Source: Mycoplasma wenyonii (GTDB lineage Bacteria > Bacillota_I > Bacilli_A > Mycoplasmatales > Mycoplasmoidaceae). Taken from it: 64,000 bases of DNA. This document shows, piece after piece, positions 42,680 to 52,612 of the stretch (position 1 is the first letter of the stretch; each line of letters begins with the position of its first letter). Location: assembly GCF_003265155.1 (NCBI RefSeq), contig NZ_QKVO01000001.1, forward strand, positions 1 through 64,000, in the 5' to 3' direction. The notes below the pieces were generated by a model. That model saw only the letters and a program-made list of their open reading frames with translations. It did not search any database and was not told where the DNA came from. Both the position numbers and the translations under genes were made by a program.

Positions 42680-43840
42680 TTAACTGTATTTAAGAGGTAA
42701 TATTATCTGTTTAAAGTTAACTTCTTCATTCTTACCAAATAAAATTATTGGCTTATAGACTTCAGAGATATTAAAGATTATCTCTTCATCAGAAATATTC
42801 TTTAGTAGTTGTTTTAGATAAAGACTATTAAGTGAGAAGTGAATATTCTCTCCCTTATGTTTAACTATCTTTATTTCTTCTTTGGTATAACCCTTAGAAG
42901 AATCTCTATATTCCAATACTAGATTATCTTCTAGTACTTTATAAGAGGTTATATGTAAGTTTTGTTCGGCTAGTAATAGATTTCTATCAATAGCTGCAAT
43001 TAATAAGTTTCTATCTATAGTGAAACTAAGTTGTTCTTCTTGATTAAAGAGACTAGAAAGATTAGGATAGTTTGAGGAATTTAACTTGGTTCTAAAGACT
43101 AATCCCTCTGAGTTAACTAATAAACTGTCATCTTTTATATAGAAATTAAGCTTCTTAGATTCAAACTTATCTTTGAATAACAGGATTATGCAACTAAGTA
43201 TCTCTGTGTGTAAGTTAAATTGAAATTCTTCTTCTGAGATATCTAAAAACTTAAAAGAAGCAAATAGTATTCTATAAGAGTCAGTTACTAAAACACTAAC
43301 TTCATTAGAGTTATGATTTTTTTTTAAGTTAATAGTATTGTAGATTGTGTTTTTTTGTAAATTTCCTCCACCTCCTAAGTTCTTATAAAAGTCTTTAAAT
43401 CTGTTATTTATAAGATTTAGGAACTCAAACTCTAGAGTTATTTTCTTTGAATCATCAGGAATAACTAAGTTATCTTCGAATAAGAACTTTTTAGATAAAG
43501 GTATTAGATTACATTCAAACTTTTCTGAACTTACTTTTATTAATGAGTTATTTACTTTTTGAAACTCTATTTCTGGTTGTTGTTTAAGACTTTCTAATAA
43601 AGATAAAAATGTTTTAGAACTAAGAACAATCTCTCCTTGTTTTTTGTATTTGAATTCATCTTCATTGAAGATTAATTTAGATTCAGTGTAGTTGTTATTA
43701 GAGTAAAAAATTAACTGTTTGTCTTTATTACATTTAATGAGTATTTCTTCTTCTTTTTTAGTTAATAAGTTGGTACTAATACTTGAGTGAATAAATTCTC
43801 TTATTTTTAGATTTAGTTTGTTATTAATAGAAAAATACAT
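42680..43840 (-). CDS. dnaN: DNA polymerase III sliding clamp DnaN
   Basis: DnaN encircles DNA and tethers the polymerase. The 386-residue protein (ATG 43840 to TAA 42680) has the length and three-domain repeat pattern of the beta clamp, with GEIVLSSKTFLSLLESLKQ, VLVTDSYRILFASF, TKLNSSNYPNLSSLF and the C-terminal IVKHKGENIHFSLNSLYLKQLLKNI. It is strongly diverged and Lys/Asn/Ser-rich. Position next to dnaA supports the call. Confidence 0.9.
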   Translation of the reverse strand: MYFSINNKLNLKIREFIHSSISTNLLTKKEEEILIKCNKDKQLIFYSNNNYTESKLIFNEDEFKYKKQGEIVLSSKTFLSLLESLKQQPEIEFQKVNNSLIKVSSEKFECNLIPLSKKFLFEDNLVIPDDSKKITLEFEFLNLINNRFKDFYKNLGGGGNLQKNTIYNTINLKKNHNSNEVSVLVTDSYRILFASFKFLDISEEEFQFNLHTEILSCIILLFKDKFESKKLNFYIKDDSLLVNSEGLVFRTKLNSSNYPNLSSLFNQEEQLSFTIDRNLLIAAIDRNLLLAEQNLHITSYKVLEDNLVLEYRDSSKGYTKEEIKIVKHKGENIHFSLNSLYLKQLLKNISDEEIIFNISEVYKPIILFGKNEEVNFKQIILPLKYS

Positions 43841-43914
43841 AAATTAATTATTTATTAATTAATTACTTATTGTTTTTTATTTATTAATTAATTCATTAAT
43901 TAATTATTTAAGGG
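43841..43914. other. A/T-only intergenic region between dnaA and dnaN, candidate oriC
   Basis: The 74 bases between the dnaA stop and the dnaN start are nearly all A and T and carry TTATTAATTAATT twice (43852-43864 and 43881-43893) plus further ATTAATTA units. This suits a DNA-unwinding element beside dnaA, where mollicute origins normally lie. No consensus DnaA box (TTATCCACA) is present here or in the second AT-rich gap at 45175-45232; a partial one (TTATCAACC) lies in rpmH. Confidence 0.5.
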
Positions 43915-45174
43915 TTAGATTTTTGTTAGATAGTCAAAGTAATTTTTAAAGGTCTCACTTTCTTTTTTCTTTTTTACCTTTTTTAAGGAGTAGTGGATAG
44001 AGGATTTACTTTTAGAAAGTATCTGAGAAATATCTTTAATAGAGAAATTGAAGCTTTCTTTGAGAATGTGAATTATTTGATCTCTTTCAAAGACTGATTT
44101 TTTAGTTTTAGACTTACTTTTAACTGTTCCTAAATTGAAGCTTTTTTTTTCACAAAGAGCTTTAAGTTGTGAGTTTTGTTCATAGTTAATTAGTCTTTTT
44201 TTCTCAGACTTATTGAATAGTTCATTGAATATATTGTTTAGCTCTTCTTTGTCCAATATGTTGGTCTGGAAAGAGTAACTTTCTAGAAAGATAAAGAACT
44301 TAAATAATTTGTTTATTAATTCTTTGAGGTTGTTACCTAGAAGATAGGAGAGAAATTCAATAGCTGATTCAGTGATTTTTAGTTCTGGATAGTGTTTTCT
44401 TAATAATTCTTTAGTTAGTTGCAAAACTAATTTTTGAGTTGGTGGAGGGAGTTCTACAAGATTTTCAGTAATTAATTGTTCTTTATTTGAGCAAATAAAT
44501 AAGTTTTTATTTCCTAATTCTTCTCTAATCTTTTTTATTTGTTTAAGTAACTTGTAAGAGTCAGAGATACTGGAAATTGACTCTAGATGATCAAAGACAA
44601 TTAATGGATAGTCTTTAAAACAATTAATGAAAGATTTTTTATTGTTTTTGAAACTAAAAAGTTTCTCTTGAAAGGTATTTAGGTCTAGGTAAATGTACTC
44701 AGTTTCTTTTAGTAACTCTCTAATTAAATAACTCTTTCCTGAACCTTTAGTTCCTATTAGTAGTATAGAAGAGTCAGAATTGTTTAGAAATTCTTTTAAC
44801 TTATTAACTATTAGGTAGTTATCTTGGTGCTCTATAAAAAAGTCAAGTTTTGATTTAGTCTTAAATTCCTTTAGTTCTGTTTCTAATTGGTTTTTAAGTT
44901 CTAGTTCAGCTTCATCTTTTAAGACTTCAAAGAATATATTGAAACTTTTGTTTAGTTCTAAAGCGAGAAACTCTTTTATCTCTTCTTCTAAATCCTTGAC
45001 TTTTTTATAAAGACTATTGTTAAGGCTTAGGATACAGTAGTTTTTCTTAAGAGTTAATTTGTTTTTCTTATCTAGTAGTTTTTCGTAATCAGTAAGCTTC
45101 TTTTTCTTTGCTAAATAAGAAATTAAGTTGGATAAAAGAACTGAGTTACTACTGATTTTTTGTAGATAAATAAT
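43915..45174 (-). CDS. dnaA: Replication initiator DnaA, diverged, with non-canonical ATT start
   Basis: DnaA opens the origin. The call rests on position (dnaN-dnaA-rpmH-rnpA-yidC), an AAA+ core with Walker A GTKGSGKS (141-148) and Walker B LIVFDHLE, and a C-terminal helix-turn-helix (HILKESFNFSIKDISQILSK). The motif that contacts DnaA boxes, normally GGRDHTTV, reads SKSKSSIH here. The N-terminal 100 residues are Lys/Glu-rich coiled coil, without a recognisable domain I. The frame opens after TAA at 45178-45180 and has no ATG/GTG/TTG until TTG 44424, beyond both Walker motifs, so ATT 45174 or 45171 must start it. Length is about 419 residues. Confidence 0.8.
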   Translation of the reverse strand: MIYLQKISSNSVLLSNLISYLAKKKKLTDYEKLLDKKNKLTLKKNYCILSLNNSLYKKVKDLEEEIKEFLALELNKSFNIFFEVLKDEAELELKNQLETELKEFKTKSKLDFFIEHQDNYLIVNKLKEFLNNSDSSILLIGTKGSGKSYLIRELLKETEYIYLDLNTFQEKLFSFKNNKKSFINCFKDYPLIVFDHLESISSISDSYKLLKQIKKIREELGNKNLFICSNKEQLITENLVELPPPTQKLVLQLTKELLRKHYPELKITESAIEFLSYLLGNNLKELINKLFKFFIFLESYSFQTNILDKEELNNIFNELFNKSEKKRLINYEQNSQLKALCEKKSFNLGTVKSKSKTKKSVFERDQIIHILKESFNFSIKDISQILSKSKSSIHYSLKKVKKKKESETFKNYFDYLTKI

Positions 45175-45196
45175 TCTTTAATTATTTAAATTTGAA

Positions 45197-45202
45197 TAGA
45201 AT
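45197..45202 (+). promoter_or_regulatory. Possible -10 element for rpmH
   Basis: TAGAAT lies 31 bases before the rpmH ATG in the dnaA-rpmH divergent gap (58 bases). No -35 box is clear. The match is weak support in so AT-rich a gap. Confidence 0.3.
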
Positions 45203-45232
45203 ATTTAGGAAATTTAATTAATAAGTTATTAA

Positions 45233-45376
45233 ATGAAACGAACTTATCAACCTAAAAAGAGAAAAAGATTAAGGGTTCATGGTTTTCTACAAAGAATGTC
45301 TTCAAGAACAGGTAGAAATATTGTGAAAGATAGAAGAGCTAAAGGTAGAAAGAGACTAACTGTTTCAGATATATAA
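45233..45376 (+). CDS. rpmH: Ribosomal protein bL34
   Basis: ATG 45233 to TAA 45376 encodes 47 residues, [20 protein letters not shown] onwards, with [22 protein letters not shown]: an almost textbook bL34. It is too short to stand out as an ORF but unmistakable. Divergent from dnaA and followed by rnpA, the conserved origin-region order. Confidence 0.98.
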   Translation: MKRTYQPKKRKRLRVHGFLQRMSSRTGRNIVKDRRAKGRKRLTVSDI

Positions 45377-45405
45377 ACCTTGTTTCTTTTAAGTAATCTA
45401 TTAAT

Positions 45406-45780
45406 TTGAAAAAGAAATATAGGTTATTAAAGAAAAAGGAGTTTGAAAAAGTCTTTAATGATAGATCAAGAATTAAGACTCAGAATCTAATATTCCTATA
45501 TGTTTCTAATCTAGCTTCTTTAAACCAATTAAAGAATATAAAGATAGGAATAATAGTTCCTAAGAAAAAATGAAAAAAAGCTGTAGATAGAAATTATTTA
45601 AAAAGAGTTATTTGAGCACTTAATTCCAGTTATCAGTTAGATAAATTTCCTAAAACCTTATCTATCTTTTTATTTACTAATTTATTTCACTCTAATTACA
45701 AGGGCAGAAAGGTTAACTTTCAAGAATTAAAAAAAGAAATAGAAAAAATCTACTCTATTTTCTTATCTAAATGTTCTTAG
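45406..45780 (+). CDS. rnpA: Ribonuclease P protein component
   Basis: RnpA helps RNase P RNA mature tRNA 5' ends. A TTG start at 45406 gives 124 residues with two TGA-Trp codons. The family's hallmark is clear in KKAVDRNYLKRVIWALN, with KYRLLKKKEFEKVFN at the start and IGIIVPKK before it. Its last ten bases overlap the yidC start. Confidence 0.92.
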
Positions 45781-46976
45781 AGTTCAAACTAAATTTCAGT
45801 AAATTAGTCAAGTCTAAAGAAAACAATAAAAAAAGAAGCTTATTTTCTTTTGGTTCTATTGGAGATGACTATACCAAAGAGACATATAAATATTACTTTA
45901 GGAAGTTTTTTAAGTGATTTAAGGTTTGTGTTTATTCCTTTAGTTTCTTGATGATTTGTTGGTCATTCTTTCAATCAATATTTACTTCTTATGTATCTTA
46001 TTCTAGGGAGGTTGGAGTTGGACTAGAAGTAGGATATTCTCCTTTAACTGAAAAAGGAAGAACTGGAGATCCAAGATATGATGCTTTTCCTTGGACTCCA
46101 AATCCTTGAGCCTATTGACCTTTAGTTAATTCTTCAGGTGGGTTTGGTCCTTTCATTATGTGGTTTGTATATCCAATTTCTAGGGCTTTTCTCGCACTAA
46201 TTTGAGCTTTTAGGGGAACAAAAGATGGTATTCTTGACAAAATGGGTTTCAATGTTATCTTTGCCATTCTCATTGTTTTGCTAATCATGAAATCTATTGT
46301 TTTTTTAACTACTTTAAGAGCCCAGTATTATTCGGACAAACAACAAAGACACAAGAGAAATATAGCCTTGATTAATGCTAAATATGAAAGCACTAATAAA
46401 GCTGAAGATTGAAGACAACTCACAGTCCTACGACAACAAGAGCTAAATAAATACAACAAAAAGAATAAGTTAAAACCTTTAGCTCCTTTAGAAAACTTCT
46501 TTATTAATACCCCAATATTCTTAATTGTCTTTAGATTAATGACAATTACTAGACCAGTTAAATCAGCAAAATTGTTTGGAGTTATGCCATTATCTAATAC
46601 ACCTGCTCAAATAATCTTTTCAGATTTCTTGGGAATTGGTTGAATGTATTTAATAATGTGTCTAATTATTATTCCAGTTAACTACTTTAACCAAAGATTT
46701 CCGACTATGTTGATGAAAAAAAGATTCCCAGACTATACAGCAGACAGTAATTTAAGTTTCAGGAATGTTAATTTAGGTAGTAGTAAGAGAATTCAAAACA
46801 TAATGACAATTATGTTTATGTTGTTCTCATTTTTTTGGTCTACTAGTTTGGCTATTTATTACTTCTTTAACTCTTTACTAAATATCTTTTCTAACTACTG
46901 TATTCACTTAATACTTAAGAAGTTAAAACCTAGAGATACTTCTTTAACTAAAAAGCTAAAAGTATTAGGACTTTAG
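45771..46976 (+). CDS. yidC: Membrane protein insertase YidC/OxaA
   Basis: YidC inserts membrane proteins with or without Sec. The frame is 401 residues, ATG 45771 to TAG 46976, interrupted by TGA-Trp codons. An N-terminal helix (VYSFSFLMICWSFFQSIF) precedes the core of four to five helices, including FIMWFVYPISRAFLALIWAF, FINTPIFLIVFRLMTITRP, FLGIGWMYLIMCLIIIPVNY and IMFMLFSFFWSTSLAIYYF. Position between rnpA and rsmA is the conserved one. Confidence 0.9.
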
Positions 46977-46979
46977 AAG

Positions 46980-47762
46980 ATCAGAAATAAAAAGAACTTA
47001 GCTCAGTACTTCTTAAAGAATAGAAATATTCAGAAAAGAATAGCTGAGACTATTAATAAATCTAGTTACAAAACTATAGTAGAAATAGGTCCAGGTTGTG
47101 GTCAAATAACTCAATATTTAGACAGAACTAATAAAGAATATATAGGAGTAGAGCTAGATTCAAAGCTTTCATCTTATTTACTTACCAAGTTCCCTGATGT
47201 CAAGATAGTTAATAAAGACTTTTTAAAACTTTCAGTTGAAGAAGTTGAATCAAATAACAAAGAAATATTGTTATTTGGAAATATTCCTTATTACATAAGT
47301 ACTCAAATATTCTTTAAGTTTTTAGAGTTAGAGATATTTAAAGAAGCTTACTTTACAGTTCAAAAAGAGTTTTTTGAGACCGTCAATGCTTCCTTTAACT
47401 CTAAACAGTATTCTTCTTTGTCAGTATTGTTCCAAACCTTTTGTGAAGTTAAAAGATTATTTGTTATTGGTAGACTTAATTTCTTTCCTAAACCAAATGT
47501 GGATTCTATCTTTCTATCTCTTAAGAAGAAATATCAACCCGATGAACAATTACTAAAAGACTATTCAGTATTTGTTAAGAGTTGTTTTTCTAGACCTAGA
47601 AAGGTATTACTAAATAATCCTATATTTGAAGAGCTAGATGAGTCAATTAAAGAGTCTCTTTTAGAGAAAAGGCTACTCTCTAAGAATACTAGGATTAGTG
47701 AATTAAGTCCTGAACAAATATTAGAGCTCTTTAAGACTTTGAAAGAATTATCTATCTTGTAA
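46980..47762 (+). CDS. rsmA: 16S rRNA dimethyladenosine transferase RsmA (KsgA), non-canonical start
   Basis: RsmA dimethylates two adenosines of helix 45 in 16S rRNA. Motifs: KKNLAQYFLKN (usually LGQNFL), IVEIGPGCGQITQYL (SAM site), GVELDSKL, and FGNIPYYISTQI (catalytic NIPY). The frame opens directly after the yidC TAG; the codons before KKNLAQYF are AAG ATC AGA AAT, so ATC 46980 is the likely start and no ATG/GTG/TTG exists before the SAM motif. Length 260 residues, as expected. Confidence 0.92.
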   Translation: MRNKKNLAQYFLKNRNIQKRIAETINKSSYKTIVEIGPGCGQITQYLDRTNKEYIGVELDSKLSSYLLTKFPDVKIVNKDFLKLSVEEVESNNKEILLFGNIPYYISTQIFFKFLELEIFKEAYFTVQKEFFETVNASFNSKQYSSLSVLFQTFCEVKRLFVIGRLNFFPKPNVDSIFLSLKKKYQPDEQLLKDYSVFVKSCFSRPRKVLLNNPIFEELDESIKESLLEKRLLSKNTRISELSPEQILELFKTLKELSIL

Positions 47763-48891
47763 GTTCTTCACTGCTTAGCACTTTAAATCTATTTTTGTTC
47801 TTGATTTCATGTTTTGCAAAACCTTTCAGATGATTCAAAAATTGGTCTATTGTGTTGATTCCATCATCAACTAAACTATCACTCATTTTTATTAGATAGT
47901 TAATAGGAATTTTTTTAAGTAGGGAAAAGACAAAAGACATCATTCCATTGATAATGGATTTTTCAAAGTGTTTTTTAATGCAATCTTGAATTCATTGTTC
48001 TAGTTTGGCTGGAGCTTGTTTCTTCTTAGTTAATTTGAGATAAAAGATTATTTCAGAATAGTCTGAGAACAGTGACTTAAATTGTTTCTTTAGAGCTTTT
48101 TTGTCTTTGTGAGAATGTAGGTTTTGTCAGAAAGAGTGGTATTCATCTAAATTGAATTCCTTTTTAGAGAGATTTAGCTCTTCATTAATTAAGTTGGAGA
48201 GTTCTGAGATAGAAAGATAATAGTTATTGGACTCATCAATTCTTAGGGAAAGAGAAGCTAATTCAATTAATCTAGAAGAGCTAAGTTGTTCATTATTCCA
48301 ATGACTTTCTATTAATTCGACAATGGCTGGTGAAAGAGTGAATTCCTTTTCAACTGTCTTGTAGAGATTGTCATAGAAAGACCAATAAAGCTTAATTTGA
48401 TCTGAATTTAGATTTGATAGTTGGTTTTCTGAGGAGTCTGTGTTTTTAGAGAAAGTTAGCTCAGTTGAGTTTTGATATTTCTCAAAGATGTATTTGAATT
48501 CAGCTAATTTGAAACTAGGTAGTTTGTGAATAAGTTTCTCAGATTTAATTAACTCTTTAAGGGGTCTTGGAGAGCTTAGTTTAAGAGTTAATAGTTCTTC
48601 TTTGGAAAAAATAGATACAAGTTTATAGTCTTCTAGTTCAGAGATTAGTTCTCTAAATTCTGAGTAACTAATTTCTTGAGCATTAAGTAAATTACTAAGA
48701 CTATATTTTTTAGAGGAATTTAACTCATTTATTCTTGCTTGCGCATATAAATAGGGAAAGAGTATTAGACTTTTTTTAGAAAGGATAAAGGAATAGAACT
48801 GGTGAAAGGAAATCCAGTCAAATTCAGTTGGTTCTAATTCAATCTGAATAAATTTTTCAGCTGAATTTAAATAGTCAGTAATAGTTGAAAT
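47752..48891 (-). CDS. Putative DnaB/DnaD-type replication initiation protein
   Basis: The 379-residue frame reads through TGA-Trp codons and ends in TAG at 47752, overlapping the convergent rsmA end by 11 bases. Its N-terminal half follows the winged-helix pattern of the Bacillus DnaB/DnaD initiators: FHQFYSFILSKKSLILFPYL, YSLSNLLNAQEISYSEFREL, LEDYKLVSIFSKEELLTLKL, SSPRPLKELIKSEKL. The C-terminal half (LSPAIVELIESHW) could be the helical DnaD/DnaB domain. It lies in the origin region, which fits helicase loading. No ATG/GTG/TTG start precedes the conserved part; ATT 48891 or 48882 is assumed. The family assignment is by eye. Confidence 0.55.
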
Positions 48892-48971
48892 TAAATTATT
48901 TTCATTAGATTTTTACAGTTTTTGAAAAGTTTTCTAAAGGAGATTCTAAACAAATAAAAAAATTAGGTAAC

Positions 48972-48992
48972 TCCCATAAAACCCTTATGGGA
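48972..48992. other. Perfect 8-bp hairpin upstream of ftsH
   Basis: TCCCATAA and TTATGGGA flank a five-base loop (AACCC). On the minus strand a run of seven T follows about ten bases after the stem. It lies in the 155-base gap between the DnaB-like gene and ftsH. It might be a terminator read from the minus strand, an operator or an RNA element; which one is not decided by sequence. Confidence 0.55.
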
Positions 48993-49046
48993 AGGGGCTC
49001 TAGAGATCTAAAGTTGAGTCTACAAAACAACTTTTATCTTTAAAAA

Positions 49047-51368
49047 ATGTTTTGAAAATTACTTATCTGATTCAATTTCTTACCTAAATTACTTTCTGAG
49101 TTAGATGGAGAGACTCCAGTTGAGCCTACAGATTCTGAAGATTCTAAGCCTAATAGGTTTGATAAGTGGAAGATTCCCCTTTCTTCTGGGGGAATGAATC
49201 CAAAGAAAAAAAGCAGAATGATCAAGATTCTTTTTCTTGCCCTCTTTTTCTTATTAATTTACTTTGTATTCATATATGGAAGAGCCACACCACTAAAAAA
49301 ATTCAGTATATGCGGTGGGGATTGTAAGAGCGGAAATGGAACATTAAAGCTACAAGAAAACGGAAAAAATAATGGATATGAAATTGAAGATGACTATTCT
49401 ACAGCTTATTCAGAAAAGCTAGAGAACAATAACGGCGAGAGCGTATTCACTATCTTTGCTAAGACCAAATCCAATAATAAGTGAATTTCTTTTAATGTAG
49501 CTAGGACTGTTCATACCTGTTTGAAGGAAAATGGTGGGGATTGCACAGGGGGTCTTAGATACAGCTATAAGTGAAATGGCAAATCTGGCAAACCTTGTTG
49601 ACTAAAGAATTGTGGAAAAGATGGAACCCATTGTAAAGGAGATAAAGGTTGTTGTTGCGAGGAAAAGGATAGTGAGTGTTGTTGTAAAAGCGCAGATGGA
49701 AATTGTTGTCAAGGACACAATGGCAAAGCTTGTTGTTGCTGTAAGTTCATTCAATTAGTAGAAGTGGCTACTTTAAATCCTCAAGATCCAAATCGAATAA
49801 CCCCAGCAAGAATATTCTTCTCTCTTCTTCCAACCCTACTCTACTTAATGGTTTTCATCTTTATTGCAAGAGCCACAATGAAAGGCCAATTAGGTATTTA
49901 TGGAGGAAAAGGTTCTATCTTTGGAATTGGAAAGTCTGTAAGTCAAACTCACAAGTCCAAGATAACTTTTAAAGATGTTGCCGGAATTAAAGAAGAAAAA
50001 CATGAGTTAGAGGAAATTGTTGACTTTCTTAAGAGACCTAAGAAGTATTCTGCTATGGGAGCAAGAATTCCTAAAGGAGTAATTCTTTATGGTCCTCCCG
50101 GAACTGGTAAGACTTTGTTAGCTAAAGCAGTTTCTGGTGAATCTAATGTTCCATTTCTTGAGGCTTCTGGAGCTAGCTTTGATGATATGTTTGTTGGGGT
50201 TGGTGCCAAAAGAGTTAGAGAGCTCTTTGAGAAAGCGAAGAAGTTAGCTCCTTGCATTATCTTTATTGATGAAATTGATGCTTTGGCTGGAAAAAGAGGG
50301 GGCAAATTCAATATTCAAGGCAATGAACAAACTATCAATCAACTATTAAGTGAGATGGATGGATTCAATACACATGCTGGAATAATAATTATTGCAGCCA
50401 CAAACAGACTAGATAGTATTGATCCAGCTGTATTAAGACCTGGTAGATTTGACAGACATATTCAGATAAACCTACCAGATATAGCTGAAAGAAGGGAGAT
50501 TCTGTTACTTCATGCCAAAAACAAAAACCTATCTAATAAGGTCAATCTTGAGGAGATTGCAAGAAAAACACCAGGATTTTCTGGAGCTCAACTAGAGAAT
50601 GTATTAAATGAAGCGGCCTTATTGGCTGTTAGAGAGAATAAAAAGATGATCTCCACAAGAGAAATAGATGAAGCTATTGATAGAGTTATGGCAGGTCCTG
50701 CCAAGAGAGGAAGAAAGATCTCTTTCTCTGAAAAGAAACAAATTGCCTACCATGAAGCTGGACATGCAATTGCTGGTCTATATACAGAAGATGGAGAGAT
50801 AGTTGAAAAGATAACTATTATTCCTAGAGGTCAAGCTGCTGGATATGTTCTTTCTGTTCCAAAAGTTCAAGAGAGAACAATTAGTACTAAAGCACAACTT
50901 CTTTCTTCTATCTTGACTATGTTGGCTGGTAGAGCCGCAGAAGAAATCTTCTTTGGTCCTGTAAACATCAGTACTGGGGCCTCCAATGATCTCTATAAGG
51001 CTACTCAAATAGCTAGAAATATAGTACTGAGATTTGGTATGACTGATTCTGCAGGAATGGTTCAATATATTCCTTCAGAAGAAACAGAAAATCCTTACAA
51101 GAACAATTACTCTGAGAGTTATGCAGAGATAATTGACAGAGAAATGCAAGAAATTATCAATACTCAATACTTAAATGCCAAGAAGATAATAGAAGCCAAT
51201 AAGGTAGAGTTCTTACTAATAGTTGAGACTTTGCTTCTATTAGAAACAATTGATAGAGCTCAAATTGAATTCATTCACAAATACAAGAGAATTCCTAAAG
51301 AAGCTGAGTTAGAAAAAGAAAGAGTTAAAAAAGAGGAAAAGAGTTCCTCAAATACTTTCTTTCTTTAA
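49047..51368 (+). CDS. ftsH: ATP-dependent zinc metalloprotease FtsH with Cys-rich extracytoplasmic segment
   Basis: FtsH degrades membrane and cytoplasmic proteins as a hexamer. With TGA as Trp one frame of 773 residues runs from ATG 49047; ATG 49194 is the alternative start. Order: a 50-residue polar N-terminus; membrane helix [18 protein letters not shown] (about 60-80); an outside domain; a segment (184-232) with 15 cysteines including CCC, CCC, CC and CCCC; helix [18 protein letters not shown] (258-275); the AAA+ domain with Walker A GPPGTGKT (349-356), FIDEIDA and RPGRFDRHI; and the zinc site HEAGH (569-573). The Cys-rich part is unlike any FtsH known to me. Stop overlaps serS (TAATG). 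Confidence 0.93.
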
Positions 51369-52612
51369 TGATCTCTCTTAAGTGATTCAGAGAAGACTTC
51401 CAAGAACTACTTAAGAGATACAGAGGAAGAGAAGGTGACACAGAAAAGCTTCAATTAATCAAGGAACTAGACAGTAAATTAGTTGACACTAAACAAAAAA
51501 TTGATCAACTTAGAAATCAAAAGAATGTTTTGTCTCAAGAGGGAGCTAAAAACAAAGATTTAATTGTTAAGTTAAAGACAGAATTAAGTAATTTGGAGCA
51601 AGAATACAAGACCAGTAAAGAGAAATTTGACTTTCTTTATTTGACTTTGCCTGCCATTCCCGATGAGTCTGTTCCGATTGATTCCGATCAGGTTGTAAGT
51701 ACATGAGGTGAAATTGACCAGAATAAGAGTTTTGTTTCTTATTTGGAGTTGGCTCAAGAGTTAAACCTCATAGGGTTTAAGCCTGCAGCTAGTTGTTCAG
51801 GAAGTGGTTTTGTTATTTACTCTGATAGAGGGGAAAAACTACTTAGGTCTCTAGTTTCTTTTACTCTTGATTGAGCTGAAAGCTATGGGTTTAAGAGAAA
51901 ATATCTTCCTGTGATTGTTAATCAAGAATCATTAGTTTGTACCTCTCAATTACCTAAGTTCTCAGATACTTTATTTAACTTAGGCTCTACGGAGAAATAC
52001 CTTTCTCCAACCGCAGAAGTTCAATTAGTTAACTTATTTAGAGATCAAATATTGTCAGAATCTTCACTTCCCATTAAGGTTTGTGCGAATACTAATTGTT
52101 TTAGGGCAGAGAAAGTTGGCGCGGGAGTTGAGTCTAAAGGACTAATAAGGCTTTATCAGTTCTGTAAAACTGAGATAGTGATGTTTTCTAAACCCGAAGA
52201 ATCTGAAAAAGCACAGGAATATCTCTCTTCTGTAATAGAAGATTTACTAAAAGCTTTGAATCTTCCCTATAGAAAGCTATTACTCTCTAGATCAGAGATG
52301 TCTTTTTCTTCTTCAAAAACTTATGATTTTGAAGTTTGAATGCCCTCAGAAGGAATATACAGAGAGATTTCTTCTTTATCTAACACTAGAGATTTTCAAG
52401 CTATTAGAGGAAAAATAAGATACAAACAAGATATATTAAGTACTAAAGAGAAAGCAAAACATGTACATATTCTCAATGGCTCTTGTTTGGCTATAGATAG
52501 ATTATTTGCCACTTTAATAGAAAACTATCAAACTTCTGATAGAGAGATAGTAATTCCTAAAGCCTTAGTCAAGTATTATGGAAGTGAAAAGATAGAAAGA
52601 CTTTCTAGCTAA
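51368..52612 (+). CDS. serS: Seryl-tRNA synthetase
   Basis: SerS charges tRNA-Ser. The frame is 414 residues, ATG 51368 to TAA 52612, with several TGA-Trp codons. The N-terminal coiled-coil arm (KLVDTKQKIDQLRNQKNVLS) binds the tRNA's long arm. Class II motifs: YLSPTAEVQLVNLFRD, CFRAEKVGAGVESKGLIRLYQF (motif 2; usually FRxEAGSAG), and SCLAIDRLFATLIENYQ with a motif 3-type Arg. It overlaps ftsH and the next gene by one base each, so the three are probably one operon. Confidence 0.93.
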
